Part shown: positions 20,336 to 29,386 of the stretch, in pieces
Numbering within the stretch: position 1 is the stretch's first letter
Layout: every line of letters starts with the position of its first letter
Source of the DNA: Bacillota bacterium
GTDB lineage: Bacteria; Bacillota; Clostridia; Oscillospirales; Ethanoligenentaceae
Reading direction: 5' to 3'
Assembly (NCBI GenBank): GCA_023391835.1
Contig: JAEWAE010000064.1
Coordinates: 1 to 32,957 of the forward strand
Length of the DNA: 32,957 nucleotides
Made by a program: the position numbers and the translations under genes
Notes under the pieces: generated by a model
What the model was told of the DNA's origin: nothing
Databases searched by the model: none
The model's input: the letters and a program-made list of their open reading frames with translations, nothing else

Positions 20336-20381
20336 GATAAACATTCTAAAAATGCAAATTCGAATTAACCGCCGCCCGGGC

Positions 20382-21776
20382 TCAAAAATCCGCGCTGCCC
20401 GCCGTGCGGGGGAAGGGCAGCACGTCGCGGATATTCGAGATGCCGGTGATATACATGATCAGCCGCTCGAAGCCCAGCCCGAAGCCGCAGTGGCGGGTGC
20501 CGCCGTAGCGCCGCAGGTCAAGATACCAGCGGTAATCTTCCTGCCGCATATGCAGCTCCTCCATGCGGCGCTGCAGCACGTCGAGCCGTTCCTCACGCTG
20601 GGAGCCGCCGATAATCTCGCCCACCCCCGGCACCAGCAGGTCGACTGCGGCCACCGTTTTGCCGTCGTCGTTGAGGCGCATGTAAAACGCCTTGATATCC
20701 TTGGGGTAGTCGGTGACGAACACCGGCGCGTGATAGACCTGCTCGGTGAGAAAACGCTCGTGCTCGGTCTGCAGATCGAAGCCCCAGCTCACGGGGTATT
20801 CAAATTTATCCGCGTGCTGCATCAGGATCTTCACGGCCTCGGTGTAGCTGACGCGGGTGAAATCGGACTGGGCCACGTGCTGCAGCCGGTCGAGCAGACC
20901 CTTGTCGACGAAGCGGTTGAAAAAATCCAGCTCGTCAGGGCACTCAGCCATCACATAGCGCAGCACAGACTGGATCATATCCCGCGCCAAAGTCATGTCG
21001 TCATTCAGATCGGCGAAGGCCATTTCCGGCTCGATCATCCAGAATTCGGCCGCATGGCGCGGCGTGTTGGAATTTTCCGCGCGGAAGGTAGGGCCGAAGG
21101 TGTAGACCTTCCCCAGCGCCATGGCCATGCATTCGGCCTCCAGCTGGCCGGAAACCGTCAGATTCACCGGCTTGCCGAAAAAGTCTTTCGAATAATCCAC
21201 CCGGCCGTCGGGGGTGCGGGGCGGATTTGCCAGATCGAAGGTGGTCAGACGGAACATTTCGCCCGCTCCCTCGGCGTCGCTGCCCGTGATCAGCGGCGTG
21301 TTGACATAATAAAACTCGCGCTCGTTAAAAAACTTGTGCAGCGCGTAGGCCGTCACCGAGCGCACCCGCATGGCCGCACCGATGAGATTGGTGCGCGGGC
21401 GCAGATGGGCGACGCCCCGCAGAAATTCCGGGGTGTGATGCTTTTTCTGCAGCGGATAGTCGGGGGTGGAAAGCCCTTCCACCGTCACACGCACGGCGTG
21501 CAACTCCAGCGGCTGACGGGAGCCCGGGGTGAGTGCCACGGTGCCCTCGGCCACCACGGCGGAACCCACCGGCAGTTTGACGATTTCGGAGTAATCGGGC
21601 ACTCTGCCCGACTCGAGTATCACCTGAAGATTGCGGAAACAGGAGCCGTCGTTTAGCTCAAGAAACGCGATGGCTTTGGAATCGCGGATGGTGCGGACCC
21701 AGCCGCCCACGGTGACGGATTTCTCAGAAAAATCCTGCGGTGCGGCGAATACGGCCCGGATATCGGTCCTCTGCAT
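20382..21776 (-). CDS. asnS: asparaginyl-tRNA synthetase
   Basis: The 464-residue class II synthetase has an OB-fold anticodon-binding domain (SVTVGGWVRTIRDSKAIAFLELNDG, residues about 18-110). The catalytic core includes motif 2 (YTFGPTFRAENSNTPRHAAEFWMIEPE) and motif 3 (HCGFGLGFERLIMYITG). FVTDYPKDIKAFYMR lies in the active site; this and the FRAENSNT loop separate AsnRS from AspRS. It charges tRNA-Asn with Asn. The ATG at 21776 gives the usual start MQRTDIRAVF; AAGGAG is 12 bases away, rather far. A consensus-like promoter at 21884-21912 leaves a leader of about 100 bases, with no T-box specifier structure seen. Confidence 0.96.
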   Translation of the reverse strand: MQRTDIRAVFAAPQDFSEKSVTVGGWVRTIRDSKAIAFLELNDGSCFRNLQVILESGRVPDYSEIVKLPVGSAVVAEGTVALTPGSRQPLELHAVRVTVEGLSTPDYPLQKKHHTPEFLRGVAHLRPRTNLIGAAMRVRSVTAYALHKFFNEREFYYVNTPLITGSDAEGAGEMFRLTTFDLANPPRTPDGRVDYSKDFFGKPVNLTVSGQLEAECMAMALGKVYTFGPTFRAENSNTPRHAAEFWMIEPEMAFADLNDDMTLARDMIQSVLRYVMAECPDELDFFNRFVDKGLLDRLQHVAQSDFTRVSYTEAVKILMQHADKFEYPVSWGFDLQTEHERFLTEQVYHAPVFVTDYPKDIKAFYMRLNDDGKTVAAVDLLVPGVGEIIGGSQREERLDVLQRRMEELHMRQEDYRWYLDLRRYGGTRHCGFGLGFERLIMYITGISNIRDVLPFPRTAGSADF

Positions 21777-21883
21777 GATGCGGTCATGCTCCTTACGTCT
21801 GAATTGCGCCGCAGCGGCGGCGTCCTTATTAGTCTGAGCCGTGCCGGGCCCGCCATACATGCGTCCCGCCCGCGGCAATCTAT

Positions 21884-21912
21884 ATTATAATATGAGAGAC
21901 ATCCGCATGCAA
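21884..21912 (-). promoter_or_regulatory. asnS promoter
   Basis: On the minus strand TTGCAT (21907-21912), 17 bases, TATAAT (21884-21889). It is divergent from the manA promoter, only 14 bases away. Confidence 0.6.
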
Positions 21913-21926
21913 CCCTTGCCCCCGCG

Positions 21927-21955
21927 TTGAGATTGCGCGCCCGGTGTGCTACAAT
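21927..21955 (+). promoter_or_regulatory. manA promoter
   Basis: TTGAGA (21927-21932), 17 bases, TACAAT (21950-21955). The leader is about 55 bases. Confidence 0.65.
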
Positions 21956-22015
21956 AAACGGGTAAACAGCCGGTCCGCAGGCTTGGGGCCGGCTCACGGG
22001 AAGGAGACCTCTGTT

Positions 22016-22984
22016 ATGTGTGAACCCTATCGTCTGGAACCGGTATATAAGCAGATATTATGGGGCGGCGACCATATTGCCAAACGCTTCGGCCGCAAGA
22101 CTCCGTTTGAAAAGGTGGCCGAAAGCTGGGAAGTGACCTGCCGTGAGGACGGCATGAGTGTGGTCGTCGGCGGCAGCTGCGCGGGCATGACACTGGGGGA
22201 ACTGATGGAGCGCGACGGCGAGAAACTGCTGGGCAGCCGCTCGGTGGCGCGTTACGGACGCGACTTTTTTCCGCTGCTCATCAAATTCATCGACGCAAAC
22301 GACCGCCTTTCGGTGCAGGTGCACCCGGATGACGCCTATGCCCATCGAATGGGCGAGCCCAACGGCAAAAACGAGATGTGGTATATCATCGACGCGAAGC
22401 CCGGCGCTAAGCTGGTTTTCGGCCTCAAAGACGGCGTGACGAAAGAGAGCTTCGCCGGGGCGGTGCGCGGGGGCACCGTGGGCGATACCCTGCGGGAAGT
22501 GCCCGTGAAGCCCGGCGATTCCTTCTATATTAAGGCCGGCACTGTCCACGCCATCCTCGACGGCATCCTCATCGCCGAGATCCAGCAAAACAGCAACACC
22601 ACCTATCGTATCTACGACTGGGGCCGGGTGGGCAAGGACGGCAAGCCCCGCGCCCTGGCGGTGGATCACGCCATGGATGTCATCGATTTTGCGGCCGGCG
22701 GGCACGGCTCCGTTTTTCCGGCCCGGCAGGAGACGGGAGCCACGGTGCGTCCGCTGGTGGATTCGACCTATTTCACCGTCGACGAGATACGGGTCGACGG
22801 GCGCTGGGGCGGGCGCACCGACGGCGGCAGCTTCGCCGCGCTGGATGTGACCGAGGGCGAGGGCACTCTGCGCTACGACGGTGGCACGATGCCGCTCAAA
22901 GCGGGGCAGAGCCTGCTGCTGCCCGCCTGCCTGGGCGAGTATTCCGTCGACGGGCGGCTGACCGTGCTCGACAGCCGCGTGTGA
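22016..22984 (+). CDS. manA: class I mannose-6-phosphate isomerase
   Basis: The 322-residue cupin-type enzyme converts mannose 6-phosphate and fructose 6-phosphate, linking mannose use to glycolysis and to GDP-mannose supply. Visible marks are YKQILWGGDHIAKRFG at the start, AESWEVT, FPLLIKFIDANDRLSVQVHPDDAYA with zinc-binding His, GKNEMWYIIDAKPGA with the zinc Glu, and IKAGTVHAI with the catalytic region. IAEIQQNSNTTYRIYDWGR follows with the substrate Arg. Length is normal for the short Firmicute type. AAGGAG lies before the ATG at 22016. Confidence 0.93.
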   Translation: MCEPYRLEPVYKQILWGGDHIAKRFGRKTPFEKVAESWEVTCREDGMSVVVGGSCAGMTLGELMERDGEKLLGSRSVARYGRDFFPLLIKFIDANDRLSVQVHPDDAYAHRMGEPNGKNEMWYIIDAKPGAKLVFGLKDGVTKESFAGAVRGGTVGDTLREVPVKPGDSFYIKAGTVHAILDGILIAEIQQNSNTTYRIYDWGRVGKDGKPRALAVDHAMDVIDFAAGGHGSVFPARQETGATVRPLVDSTYFTVDEIRVDGRWGGRTDGGSFAALDVTEGEGTLRYDGGTMPLKAGQSLLLPACLGEYSVDGRLTVLDSRV

Positions 22985-22990
22985 TTTTTC

Positions 22991-23019
22991 GGCCGGCTCC
23001 GGTGCTCCGGAAGCCGGCC
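22991..23019 (+). terminator. hairpin after manA
   Basis: GGCCGGCT (22991-22998) pairs with AGCCGGCC (23012-23019), with an inner CCGG/CCGG stem. There is little U-tract (TTGCC), so termination strength is uncertain. Confidence 0.5.
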
Positions 23020-23041
23020 TTGCCATATCACTCCGGGGCAG

Positions 23042-23070
23042 TTGAAGAAAAGGCAAAACCATGCTACAAT
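23042..23070 (+). promoter_or_regulatory. promoter of the recJ-rel unit
   Basis: TTGAAG (23042-23047), 17 bases, TACAAT (23065-23070), about 65 bases before the recJ ATG. Confidence 0.6.
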
Positions 23071-23135
23071 AAATTATTACTCACTCTTTCGGCCAACCCG
23101 TTCGGCCGGAGGCAGACAGAAAGGAGGGGGACGCC

Positions 23136-25178
23136 ATGGCGGACGCAAAATGGGTGGTCGAGACCCCGCAGCCGGCCGACATGGCTGCGCTGCAGGCGGC
23201 CGGGTATTCCCGCGTGCTGGCGACGCTGCTTTTAAACCGCGGCATCCGCACACCCGAAGAGGCCCGGGCCTTTTTCGGCGGCGGCGGCGCCGCGCCGGGC
23301 GACCCCTTCGACCTGCCGGATATGCACAGGGCCGTGGCGGCCATTCGGGAGGCCATGGCGGCCGGGGAGCGCATTGCGGTTTACGGCGATTACGACGTGG
23401 ACGGCGTCACCTCCACCGCCCTGTTGGCTACTTGCCTGCGGGAGCTGGGCGCCGACGCGGTAACCTATCTGCCCGAGCGGGAGAGCGAGGGTTACGGCCT
23501 CAATGCCGCGGCCCTCGAGAAGCTCCGCAATGAGGGAGCCGCGCTTGTGGTGACGGTGGACACCGGCATTTCCGCCTTTGACGAGGCGCTGGCGGCCGTG
23601 CGGCTGGGTCTCAAGCTTGTGATCACCGACCACCACGAGCCCAGGGAAACGCTCCCTCAGGCGCTGGCGGTCGTCAACCCCAAGCGGGCGGACAGCACCT
23701 ATCCCTTCCGCGAGCTGGCGGGGGTGGGCGTGGCTTTCCGGCTTGCCTGTGCGCTGGCAGGCCCCGAGCGGGCCGGGGCCGTGGCACAGCGCCTTGGCGC
23801 GCTGGCCGCACTGGGCACAGTGGCGGATGTGGTGCCCCTGACGGGCGAAAACCGCGCGCTGGTGCGTGACGGGCTCACGCGGATGGACAGCACCCCTGGC
23901 ATCCGGGCGCTGCTCGAGGCTTCGGGCGGCAAAGGGCCGGTCACCGCCCGGTGGCTTGCCTTCACCGCCGGCCCCCGCATCAACGCCGCCGGTCGCATGG
24001 GCAGCGCGCGGGATGCGCTGGCGCTGCTGCTGGAGCGCGACGAGACCCGCGCCGGAGAGCTGGCCCGACATCTGGAAGAGCAGAACCGTCGCCGGCAGAC
24101 GGTGGAGGGCGAAATTTTCACCCAGGCCGTCGAGACCGTCGGCCCCCACACGGAAGACCCGGTGCTGCTGGTCGCGGGCGAAAATTGGCACGACGGCGTC
24201 ATCGGCATCGTGGCTTCCCGGCTGGTGCAGGCCTATGGCCGCCCGGCGGCGGTGGTCTCCTTCACGGGCGACGAGGGGCGTGCCTCCTGCCGCAGCCTGC
24301 CGGGCTTCGACATCCATAAAGCGCTGATGCATTGTGCCCCGCTGTTGGAACGCTTCGGCGGCCACAGCATGGCGGCGGGCTTCACCGTGCGGCGGGGTAA
24401 TCTCGCCGCACTGCGGCAGGCGCTCAACGATTTCGCCCGTTCACTGCCCGAAATCCCCGTGCCCGAGCTGCGGCTGGAATGTGAGCTGCAGCCGCAGGAG
24501 ATTTCGCTTGCCACTGTGGCCGACTGCGAACGGCTCGAGCCCTGCGGGGCCGGCAACCCATCCCCGCTTTTCTATATTCCCGACGCACGCATCCGGCGGG
24601 TGACGCCCCTGAAGGGCGGGCGCCATCTGCGGCTGGATGTGCAGGCGGGGACGGCCAAGTTCCAGGCTCTGCTGTTTGGGGCCGATCGGAGCCCGTGGGA
24701 CCCGGCTCCCGGCGACGCGGCGGATCTGGCCGTGGAGCTGGAGCGAAATTGCTGGAACGGCACCGAGCGGCTGTCGGTGATCGTGCGGGATGCGGCGCCG
24801 CCGCGTGCCTTCCGGGAGCAGGCACGGCTTTACCGCTCCGCCCGGTCGGAAACGGCGGAGAACGCGGGCGAGCCGGCCGACCCGTGTGGCGCGGCCCTGC
24901 TGCCCGGGCGGGAGGATTTCGCGGCGGTCTACCGCTATCTGCGGCCCCGGCAGGGGCGGGAGCTGCGGCTGCCCCGGGTGTGCGGGGCCATTGCGGAGAC
25001 ACAGCCGGGTTTCGGGTGTTTCCGGCTGCTGACGGTGCTCGACGTGTTTTGCGAAATGGGCCTGATGGATATCCGGCGGGAGGGCGGCACGTTTTCCTGC
25101 CGGATGCGGGAGGGCCGGAAAGTCAATCTGGAAGATTCCCGCCTGCTGCGTCGGTTGCGCAGTCGCACGGCGGGATGA
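23136..25178 (+). CDS. recJ: single-stranded-DNA-specific exonuclease RecJ
   Basis: The 680-residue protein is a 5'-3' exonuclease of the DHH superfamily used in recombination and repair. Motif I is YGDYDVDGVTST (residues 83-94), motif II VDTGIS (141-146), motif III ITDHHEPRE (163-171) and NPKR. A DHHA1 domain contains GPRINAAGRMG (about 283-293), GVIGIVASRL and the glycine-rich GGHSMAAGF. An OB-fold region (about 460-560) follows, and a C-terminal extension of about 100 residues ends the protein, as in many Firmicute RecJ. AAAGGAGGGGG lies before the ATG. It is directly followed by rel with a 15-base gap, a common pairing in Clostridia. Confidence 0.94.
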   Translation: MADAKWVVETPQPADMAALQAAGYSRVLATLLLNRGIRTPEEARAFFGGGGAAPGDPFDLPDMHRAVAAIREAMAAGERIAVYGDYDVDGVTSTALLATCLRELGADAVTYLPERESEGYGLNAAALEKLRNEGAALVVTVDTGISAFDEALAAVRLGLKLVITDHHEPRETLPQALAVVNPKRADSTYPFRELAGVGVAFRLACALAGPERAGAVAQRLGALAALGTVADVVPLTGENRALVRDGLTRMDSTPGIRALLEASGGKGPVTARWLAFTAGPRINAAGRMGSARDALALLLERDETRAGELARHLEEQNRRRQTVEGEIFTQAVETVGPHTEDPVLLVAGENWHDGVIGIVASRLVQAYGRPAAVVSFTGDEGRASCRSLPGFDIHKALMHCAPLLERFGGHSMAAGFTVRRGNLAALRQALNDFARSLPEIPVPELRLECELQPQEISLATVADCERLEPCGAGNPSPLFYIPDARIRRVTPLKGGRHLRLDVQAGTAKFQALLFGADRSPWDPAPGDAADLAVELERNCWNGTERLSVIVRDAAPPRAFREQARLYRSARSETAENAGEPADPCGAALLPGREDFAAVYRYLRPRQGRELRLPRVCGAIAETQPGFGCFRLLTVLDVFCEMGLMDIRREGGTFSCRMREGRKVNLEDSRLLRRLRSRTAG

Positions 25179-25193
25179 CGGGAGGTGAGGAGC

Positions 25194-27413
25194 ATGGCGG
25201 AGGAAGCCAAAAAGACGGATGCGGCAGTGGTCGCGGAAAAGGACGCGCTGCTCGAAAAGCTCAAGGAAAAGATGAAGGCCAGCGGGCGCCCCTATGATGT
25301 GGCGCGGGTGGCCGATGCCTACGCGCTGGCAAAAGAGGCCCACGCGGGGCAGATGCGCCGCTCCGGCGACCCCTATGTGACCCACCCGGTGGAGGTGGCC
25401 TGCATCCTCATCGACCTGGGGCTCGACACCGACTCGGTCATCGGCGGGCTGCTGCACGACGTGGTGGAGGATACCCCCGTTACTCTCGAGCAGATCCGCA
25501 AGCGTTTCGGCCCCGACGTGGTGCTGCTGGTGGACGGCGTCACCAAACTCGGCAAGATCCCCTATTCTTCCCGCGAGGAGCAGCAGGTCGAAAATATCCG
25601 CAAGATGCTGCTCGCCATGGCAAAGGACGTGCGGGTCATCCTCATCAAGCTTGCCGACCGGCTGCACAACATGCGCACCCTCGACAGCATGCCCCCGCAG
25701 AATCAGCTCAATACCTCCCTCGAGACCATGGAGGTCTTCGCCCCGCTGGCTCACCGGCTCGGCATCCGCACCATCAAGGAGGAGCTGGAGGATATCGCTC
25801 TGCGTCATCTGGACCCGGTGGCCTATGCCGAGATCGAGGATATGCTCAACCGCCGCAAGGAAGAACGGGAGGCGCTGCTCGAAAGCATCAAGTCCCGCAT
25901 CCTCCAGCGGCTGGAAAACCTCAATTTCAACGTCCATATTGAGGGGCGGGTCAAGAGCATTTACGGCATCTACCGCAAAATCTATATCCAGGGCAAGGAA
26001 TTCGACCAGATTTACGACATTTACGCCGTGCGCGTCATCGTCGACACGGTCAATGAATGCTATAACATTCTGGGCGTGATTCACGACCTGATGAAGCCCA
26101 TCCCCGGCCGCTTCAAGGATTATATTTCCACTCCCAAGCCCAACATGTATCAGTCGCTGCACACCACCGTCCTGGGCAAGGAGGGCATCCCCTTCGAGGT
26201 GCAGATCCGCACCTGGGAAATGCACCACACTGCCGAATACGGCATCGCGGCCCACTGGAAATACAAGCTGGGCATCTCGGGCGGGGGCGTGGATACCCTC
26301 GACCGTCGGCTCGAGTGGGTGCGCCAGCTGCTGGAGGCCCAGAGCGACGTCAAGGACGCGGATGACTTCATCCGCTCGCTCAAAACCGACCTTGCCCCCG
26401 ACGAGGTGTATGTGTTCACTCCCCGGGGCGATGTCATCAACCTGCCCTCCGGTTCCACTCCCATCGACTTTGCCTACGCCATCCACAGCGCCGTGGGCCA
26501 CCGCATGACCGGCGCCAAGGTGGACGGCCGCATCGTGCCGCTGGATTACAAGCTCAAGACCGGCGAGATCGTCGAGGTGCTCACCACCTCGGCCCCCGGC
26601 CACGGCCCCAGCCGCGACTGGCTCAAGATCGCCAACACCAGCGAAGCCCGCAACAAGATCCGCTCCTGGTTCAAAAAGGAGCGGCGGGAAGAGAATATCG
26701 CCGAGGGCCGCACCGAGATCGAGCGGGAATTCAAGCGCAACGGCATCCTGCTGGGCGACGACAAACTGCCCGATTTCCTCGAGAATATCGCCAAGCGGCA
26801 GCATTTCAACGGCACCGACGAGCTGCTGGCCGCCATCGGCTACGGCGGCATCATTCTTTCGCGCATCATGCCCCGCATTAAAGAGGAATATATAAAACTC
26901 GTCAAGCCCCAGCAGATCCAGATGCCGGAAAACATCACTCCGCGCCACACGGCCGGCGGCGTCATCGTGGAAGGGCTGGATAACTGCCTGGTCAAGCTTT
27001 CGCGCTGCTGCAATCCGCTGCCCGGCGACCCCATCGTGGGCTTCATCACCCGGGGCTTCGGCGTGTCCATCCACAAACGGGACTGCCCCAACGTCCAGCG
27101 GAGCATGGACGACACGGATGACGCGGGCCGCTTTGTGCATGTGCACTGGGCGGATGACGCGGGCGGCACCTTCAAGGCTTCGCTGCGGGTGGTGTCTTCC
27201 GACCGCACGGGCCTGCTGGCCGACGTGACGGCGGCGCTGGCCTCGATGCGCCTGCTGATCCACACCGTCAACGCCCGGGAACTCAAAAACGGCAACGCCG
27301 AAATCATCCTGACAGTGGATGTGAACAGCATCGGCCAGTTGCAGAACGTGCTGCAGCGCATACAGAAAATACCGGGCGTGTACGAGGTTTCCCGCTCGGG
27401 CAACCCTTCCTGA
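25194..27413 (+). CDS. rel: bifunctional (p)ppGpp synthetase/hydrolase Rel
   Basis: The 739-residue protein has all domains of a long RSH enzyme. The HD hydrolase domain has His64 and GGLLHDVVEDT with His88-Asp89. The synthetase domain shows RVKSIYGIYRKIY, YAVRVIVD and STPKPNMYQSLHT (about residues 245-320). The TGS domain begins VFTPRGDVINLPSGSTPIDFAYAIHS (about 405), a zinc-finger-like region contains LSRCCNPLPGD and HKRDCPN, and the C-terminal ACT domain starts ASLRVVSSDRTGLLADV. It makes and degrades ppGpp in amino-acid starvation on the ribosome. Both catalytic sites look intact. The ATG at 25194 is preceded by GGAGG at eight bases; a GTG at 25185 is less likely. Confidence 0.97.
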   Translation: MAEEAKKTDAAVVAEKDALLEKLKEKMKASGRPYDVARVADAYALAKEAHAGQMRRSGDPYVTHPVEVACILIDLGLDTDSVIGGLLHDVVEDTPVTLEQIRKRFGPDVVLLVDGVTKLGKIPYSSREEQQVENIRKMLLAMAKDVRVILIKLADRLHNMRTLDSMPPQNQLNTSLETMEVFAPLAHRLGIRTIKEELEDIALRHLDPVAYAEIEDMLNRRKEEREALLESIKSRILQRLENLNFNVHIEGRVKSIYGIYRKIYIQGKEFDQIYDIYAVRVIVDTVNECYNILGVIHDLMKPIPGRFKDYISTPKPNMYQSLHTTVLGKEGIPFEVQIRTWEMHHTAEYGIAAHWKYKLGISGGGVDTLDRRLEWVRQLLEAQSDVKDADDFIRSLKTDLAPDEVYVFTPRGDVINLPSGSTPIDFAYAIHSAVGHRMTGAKVDGRIVPLDYKLKTGEIVEVLTTSAPGHGPSRDWLKIANTSEARNKIRSWFKKERREENIAEGRTEIEREFKRNGILLGDDKLPDFLENIAKRQHFNGTDELLAAIGYGGIILSRIMPRIKEEYIKLVKPQQIQMPENITPRHTAGGVIVEGLDNCLVKLSRCCNPLPGDPIVGFITRGFGVSIHKRDCPNVQRSMDDTDDAGRFVHVHWADDAGGTFKASLRVVSSDRTGLLADVTAALASMRLLIHTVNARELKNGNAEIILTVDVNSIGQLQNVLQRIQKIPGVYEVSRSGNPS

Positions 27414-27433
27414 CCGGAACTGGAGGCTTTTCG

Positions 27434-28723
27434 ATGGATACGCGATTCGCCCGGTGCGGTTTTTTTCCGGCCGACATCCTGCTGCCGCAGGGCTGCGATA
27501 TGGCCCGGTGGAGCGTGGTGGCCTGCGACCAGTATACCTCCCAGCCGGAATACTGGCGGCAGGCGGAGGATTTCGTGGGGGACGCGCCATCCACGCTGCG
27601 GCTGATGCTGCCGGAGGCGTATCTCGGCACGCCGCAGGAGACAGGCCGCACCGAAAAGATCCGCCGCGCCATGGCGGAGTATCTGGGCCGCGGGCTCTTT
27701 GCCGAGCTTCTGGATTCCATGGTCTATGTGGAGCGCACGCTGTCGGGCGGCCGGGTGCGGCACGGGCTTGTGGGCGCGCTGGATCTCGAACAGTACGATT
27801 ACCGTCCCGGCGCGGGCACGCTTATCCGCGCCACCGAGGGCACGGTGCTTTCCCGCATCCCGCCGCGCGTGCGGGTGCGGCAGGGCGCGCCGCTGGAGCT
27901 GCCCCATGTGATGGTGCTCATCGACGACCCGGCCGACACGGTCATCGGCCCGCTGACGCGGGGCGCGGGTGAGCTGCCGCCGCTCTATGATTTCGATCTG
28001 ATGCAGGGCGGCGGGCATATCCGCGGCCGGCAGGTGAGCGGCGATGCCCTCGCCCCCGTGGCCGCGGCTCTGGAAACGCTCGTTTCGCCCGAAACCTTCG
28101 CCGCCCGATACGGCCTGAGCGGCCGCCCGGTGCTCGGCTACGCCGTGGGCGACGGCAACCATTCCCTCGCCACGGCCCGCCGCTGCTACGAGATGGTGAA
28201 GGAGCACCTGCCGCGGGAAGAAGCGCTGCGTCACCCCGCGCGGTATGCGCTGGTGGAGCTCATAAACCTTCACGACCCGGCGCTTCGGTTTGAGCCGATT
28301 CACCGGCTGCTGACGGGCGTCGACCCCGAGGCCGCCGCCGCCGATTTCCTGCGCGCCGTGCCGGGCGCCCGTGCGGGCGAGGGCCCGGGGCACCGGGTGG
28401 AGTATGTGTGGGCCGGCGGCACGGGCGTAATCACTTTTCCAAGCTCCGCGCCGCTGACGGTGGCGCCGGTGCAGGAATGGGTCGACCGCTTTATATCGCA
28501 GGCCGGGCCGGAGGCGGCGGTGGATTACATCCACGGCGACGACACGGCCCGGCGACTCGGCAGCCGGCCGAGGTCGCTGGCGCTGCTGCTGCCCCCCATG
28601 GATAAAAACGGCCTTTTCCCCTCGGTGATACGGGATGGCGCGCTGCCGCGCAAGACCTTTTCCATGGGTGAAGCGGACGAGAAACGGTTTTATCTCGAGT
28701 GCCGCCGCATAGACGGCGAATGA
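27434..28723 (+). CDS. DUF1015 family protein
   Basis: The 429-residue protein matches the DUF1015 family: LLPQGCDMARWSVVACDQYTSQ near the N-terminus, a variable middle with RTLSGGRVRHGLVGALDLEQYDY, and the characteristic VGDGNHSLATAR (about residue 238). That motif resembles the ParB/SerK-like active-site loop of Ser-kinase relatives. The biochemical role in bacteria is not established; in other genomes such genes often sit near serine-biosynthesis genes, which is not the case here. GGAGG lies seven bases before the ATG, 20 bases after rel, so it is in the same unit. No signal peptide or membrane segment. Confidence 0.85.
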   Translation: MDTRFARCGFFPADILLPQGCDMARWSVVACDQYTSQPEYWRQAEDFVGDAPSTLRLMLPEAYLGTPQETGRTEKIRRAMAEYLGRGLFAELLDSMVYVERTLSGGRVRHGLVGALDLEQYDYRPGAGTLIRATEGTVLSRIPPRVRVRQGAPLELPHVMVLIDDPADTVIGPLTRGAGELPPLYDFDLMQGGGHIRGRQVSGDALAPVAAALETLVSPETFAARYGLSGRPVLGYAVGDGNHSLATARRCYEMVKEHLPREEALRHPARYALVELINLHDPALRFEPIHRLLTGVDPEAAAADFLRAVPGARAGEGPGHRVEYVWAGGTGVITFPSSAPLTVAPVQEWVDRFISQAGPEAAVDYIHGDDTARRLGSRPRSLALLLPPMDKNGLFPSVIRDGALPRKTFSMGEADEKRFYLECRRIDGE

Positions 28724-28741
28724 AGCCGGCGGGAGGGCGCC

Positions 28742-29386
28742 ATGAATCCAATGACCATCCGAACCTTACAGGTGGGGCCCATCGCCACCAACTGTTATAT
28801 TCTGTGCGACCCGGCTGTGCATCGGGCCGCCGTCATCGACCCGGGCTTTGAGGCGCAGCGGGTGCTCGCCGCGCTGCGGGATACCGGCTGCACGGCCGAT
28901 TATGTCATTCTCACCCACGGCCATGCCGACCATATGACCGAGGCGGGGCGGGTGCTGCGGCCCACGGGCGCGAAGCTCGCCGTTTTTGAGGGGGAACTGC
29001 CGCTGCTGCGGGACCCGCAGGCCAACCTGTTCCATTCCTTTTCCGACGGCCCCTTCGTGCCGCTGGAGCCGCAGGTGCTGCTGCCCGACGGCGGCACGCT
29101 GCAGGTGGGGGGCCTGACGGTACGGGCGCTGCACACGCCGGGTCATACGGCCGGCTCCTGCGTGCTGCTGTGCGGCGACAAGATGTTTGCCGGCGATACG
29201 CTGTTTTACGAGAGCGCTGGGCGCACCGACATGCCCACCGGCAGCGGCACCGATCTTGCCCGCTCGCTGCGCCGTCTGGCCGCCCTGCCGGGCGATTACA
29301 AAGTCCTGCCCGGCCACGGGCCGGCCACCACCCTCGGGCACGAGCGGCAGTTCAATCCCTTTATGGCGGAGGATTATCCTGCATGA
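28742..29386 (+). CDS. metallo-beta-lactamase-fold hydrolase (glyoxalase II-like)
   Basis: The 214-residue protein has the zinc-binding THGHADH motif at residues 58-64. Further ligands follow: His in HTPGHTAGS, Asp in FAGDTLF, and His in LPGHGPAT near the end. The start (LQVGPIATNCYIL) and size fit the YcbL/GloB-like subfamily of small hydrolases. Members cleave thioesters such as S-lactoylglutathione or related thiol adducts; the true substrate in an organism of this type is unknown. GGGAGG precedes the ATG. Its stop overlaps the hemZ start (ATGA), so the two are translationally coupled. Confidence 0.92.
   Translation: MNPMTIRTLQVGPIATNCYILCDPAVHRAAVIDPGFEAQRVLAALRDTGCTADYVILTHGHADHMTEAGRVLRPTGAKLAVFEGELPLLRDPQANLFHSFSDGPFVPLEPQVLLPDGGTLQVGGLTVRALHTPGHTAGSCVLLCGDKMFAGDTLFYESAGRTDMPTGSGTDLARSLRRLAALPGDYKVLPGHGPATTLGHERQFNPFMAEDYPA

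Noticed and set aside
21777..21890. T-box leader for asnS
   Set aside because: The promoter leaves about 100 bases with no T-box sequence or antiterminator structure visible.
24441..27590. A 1049-codon open frame on the minus strand opposite recJ and rel
   Set aside because: It is antisense to two well-supported enzymes. Such long frames arise from GC-rich codon use, and the product has no recognisable domain.
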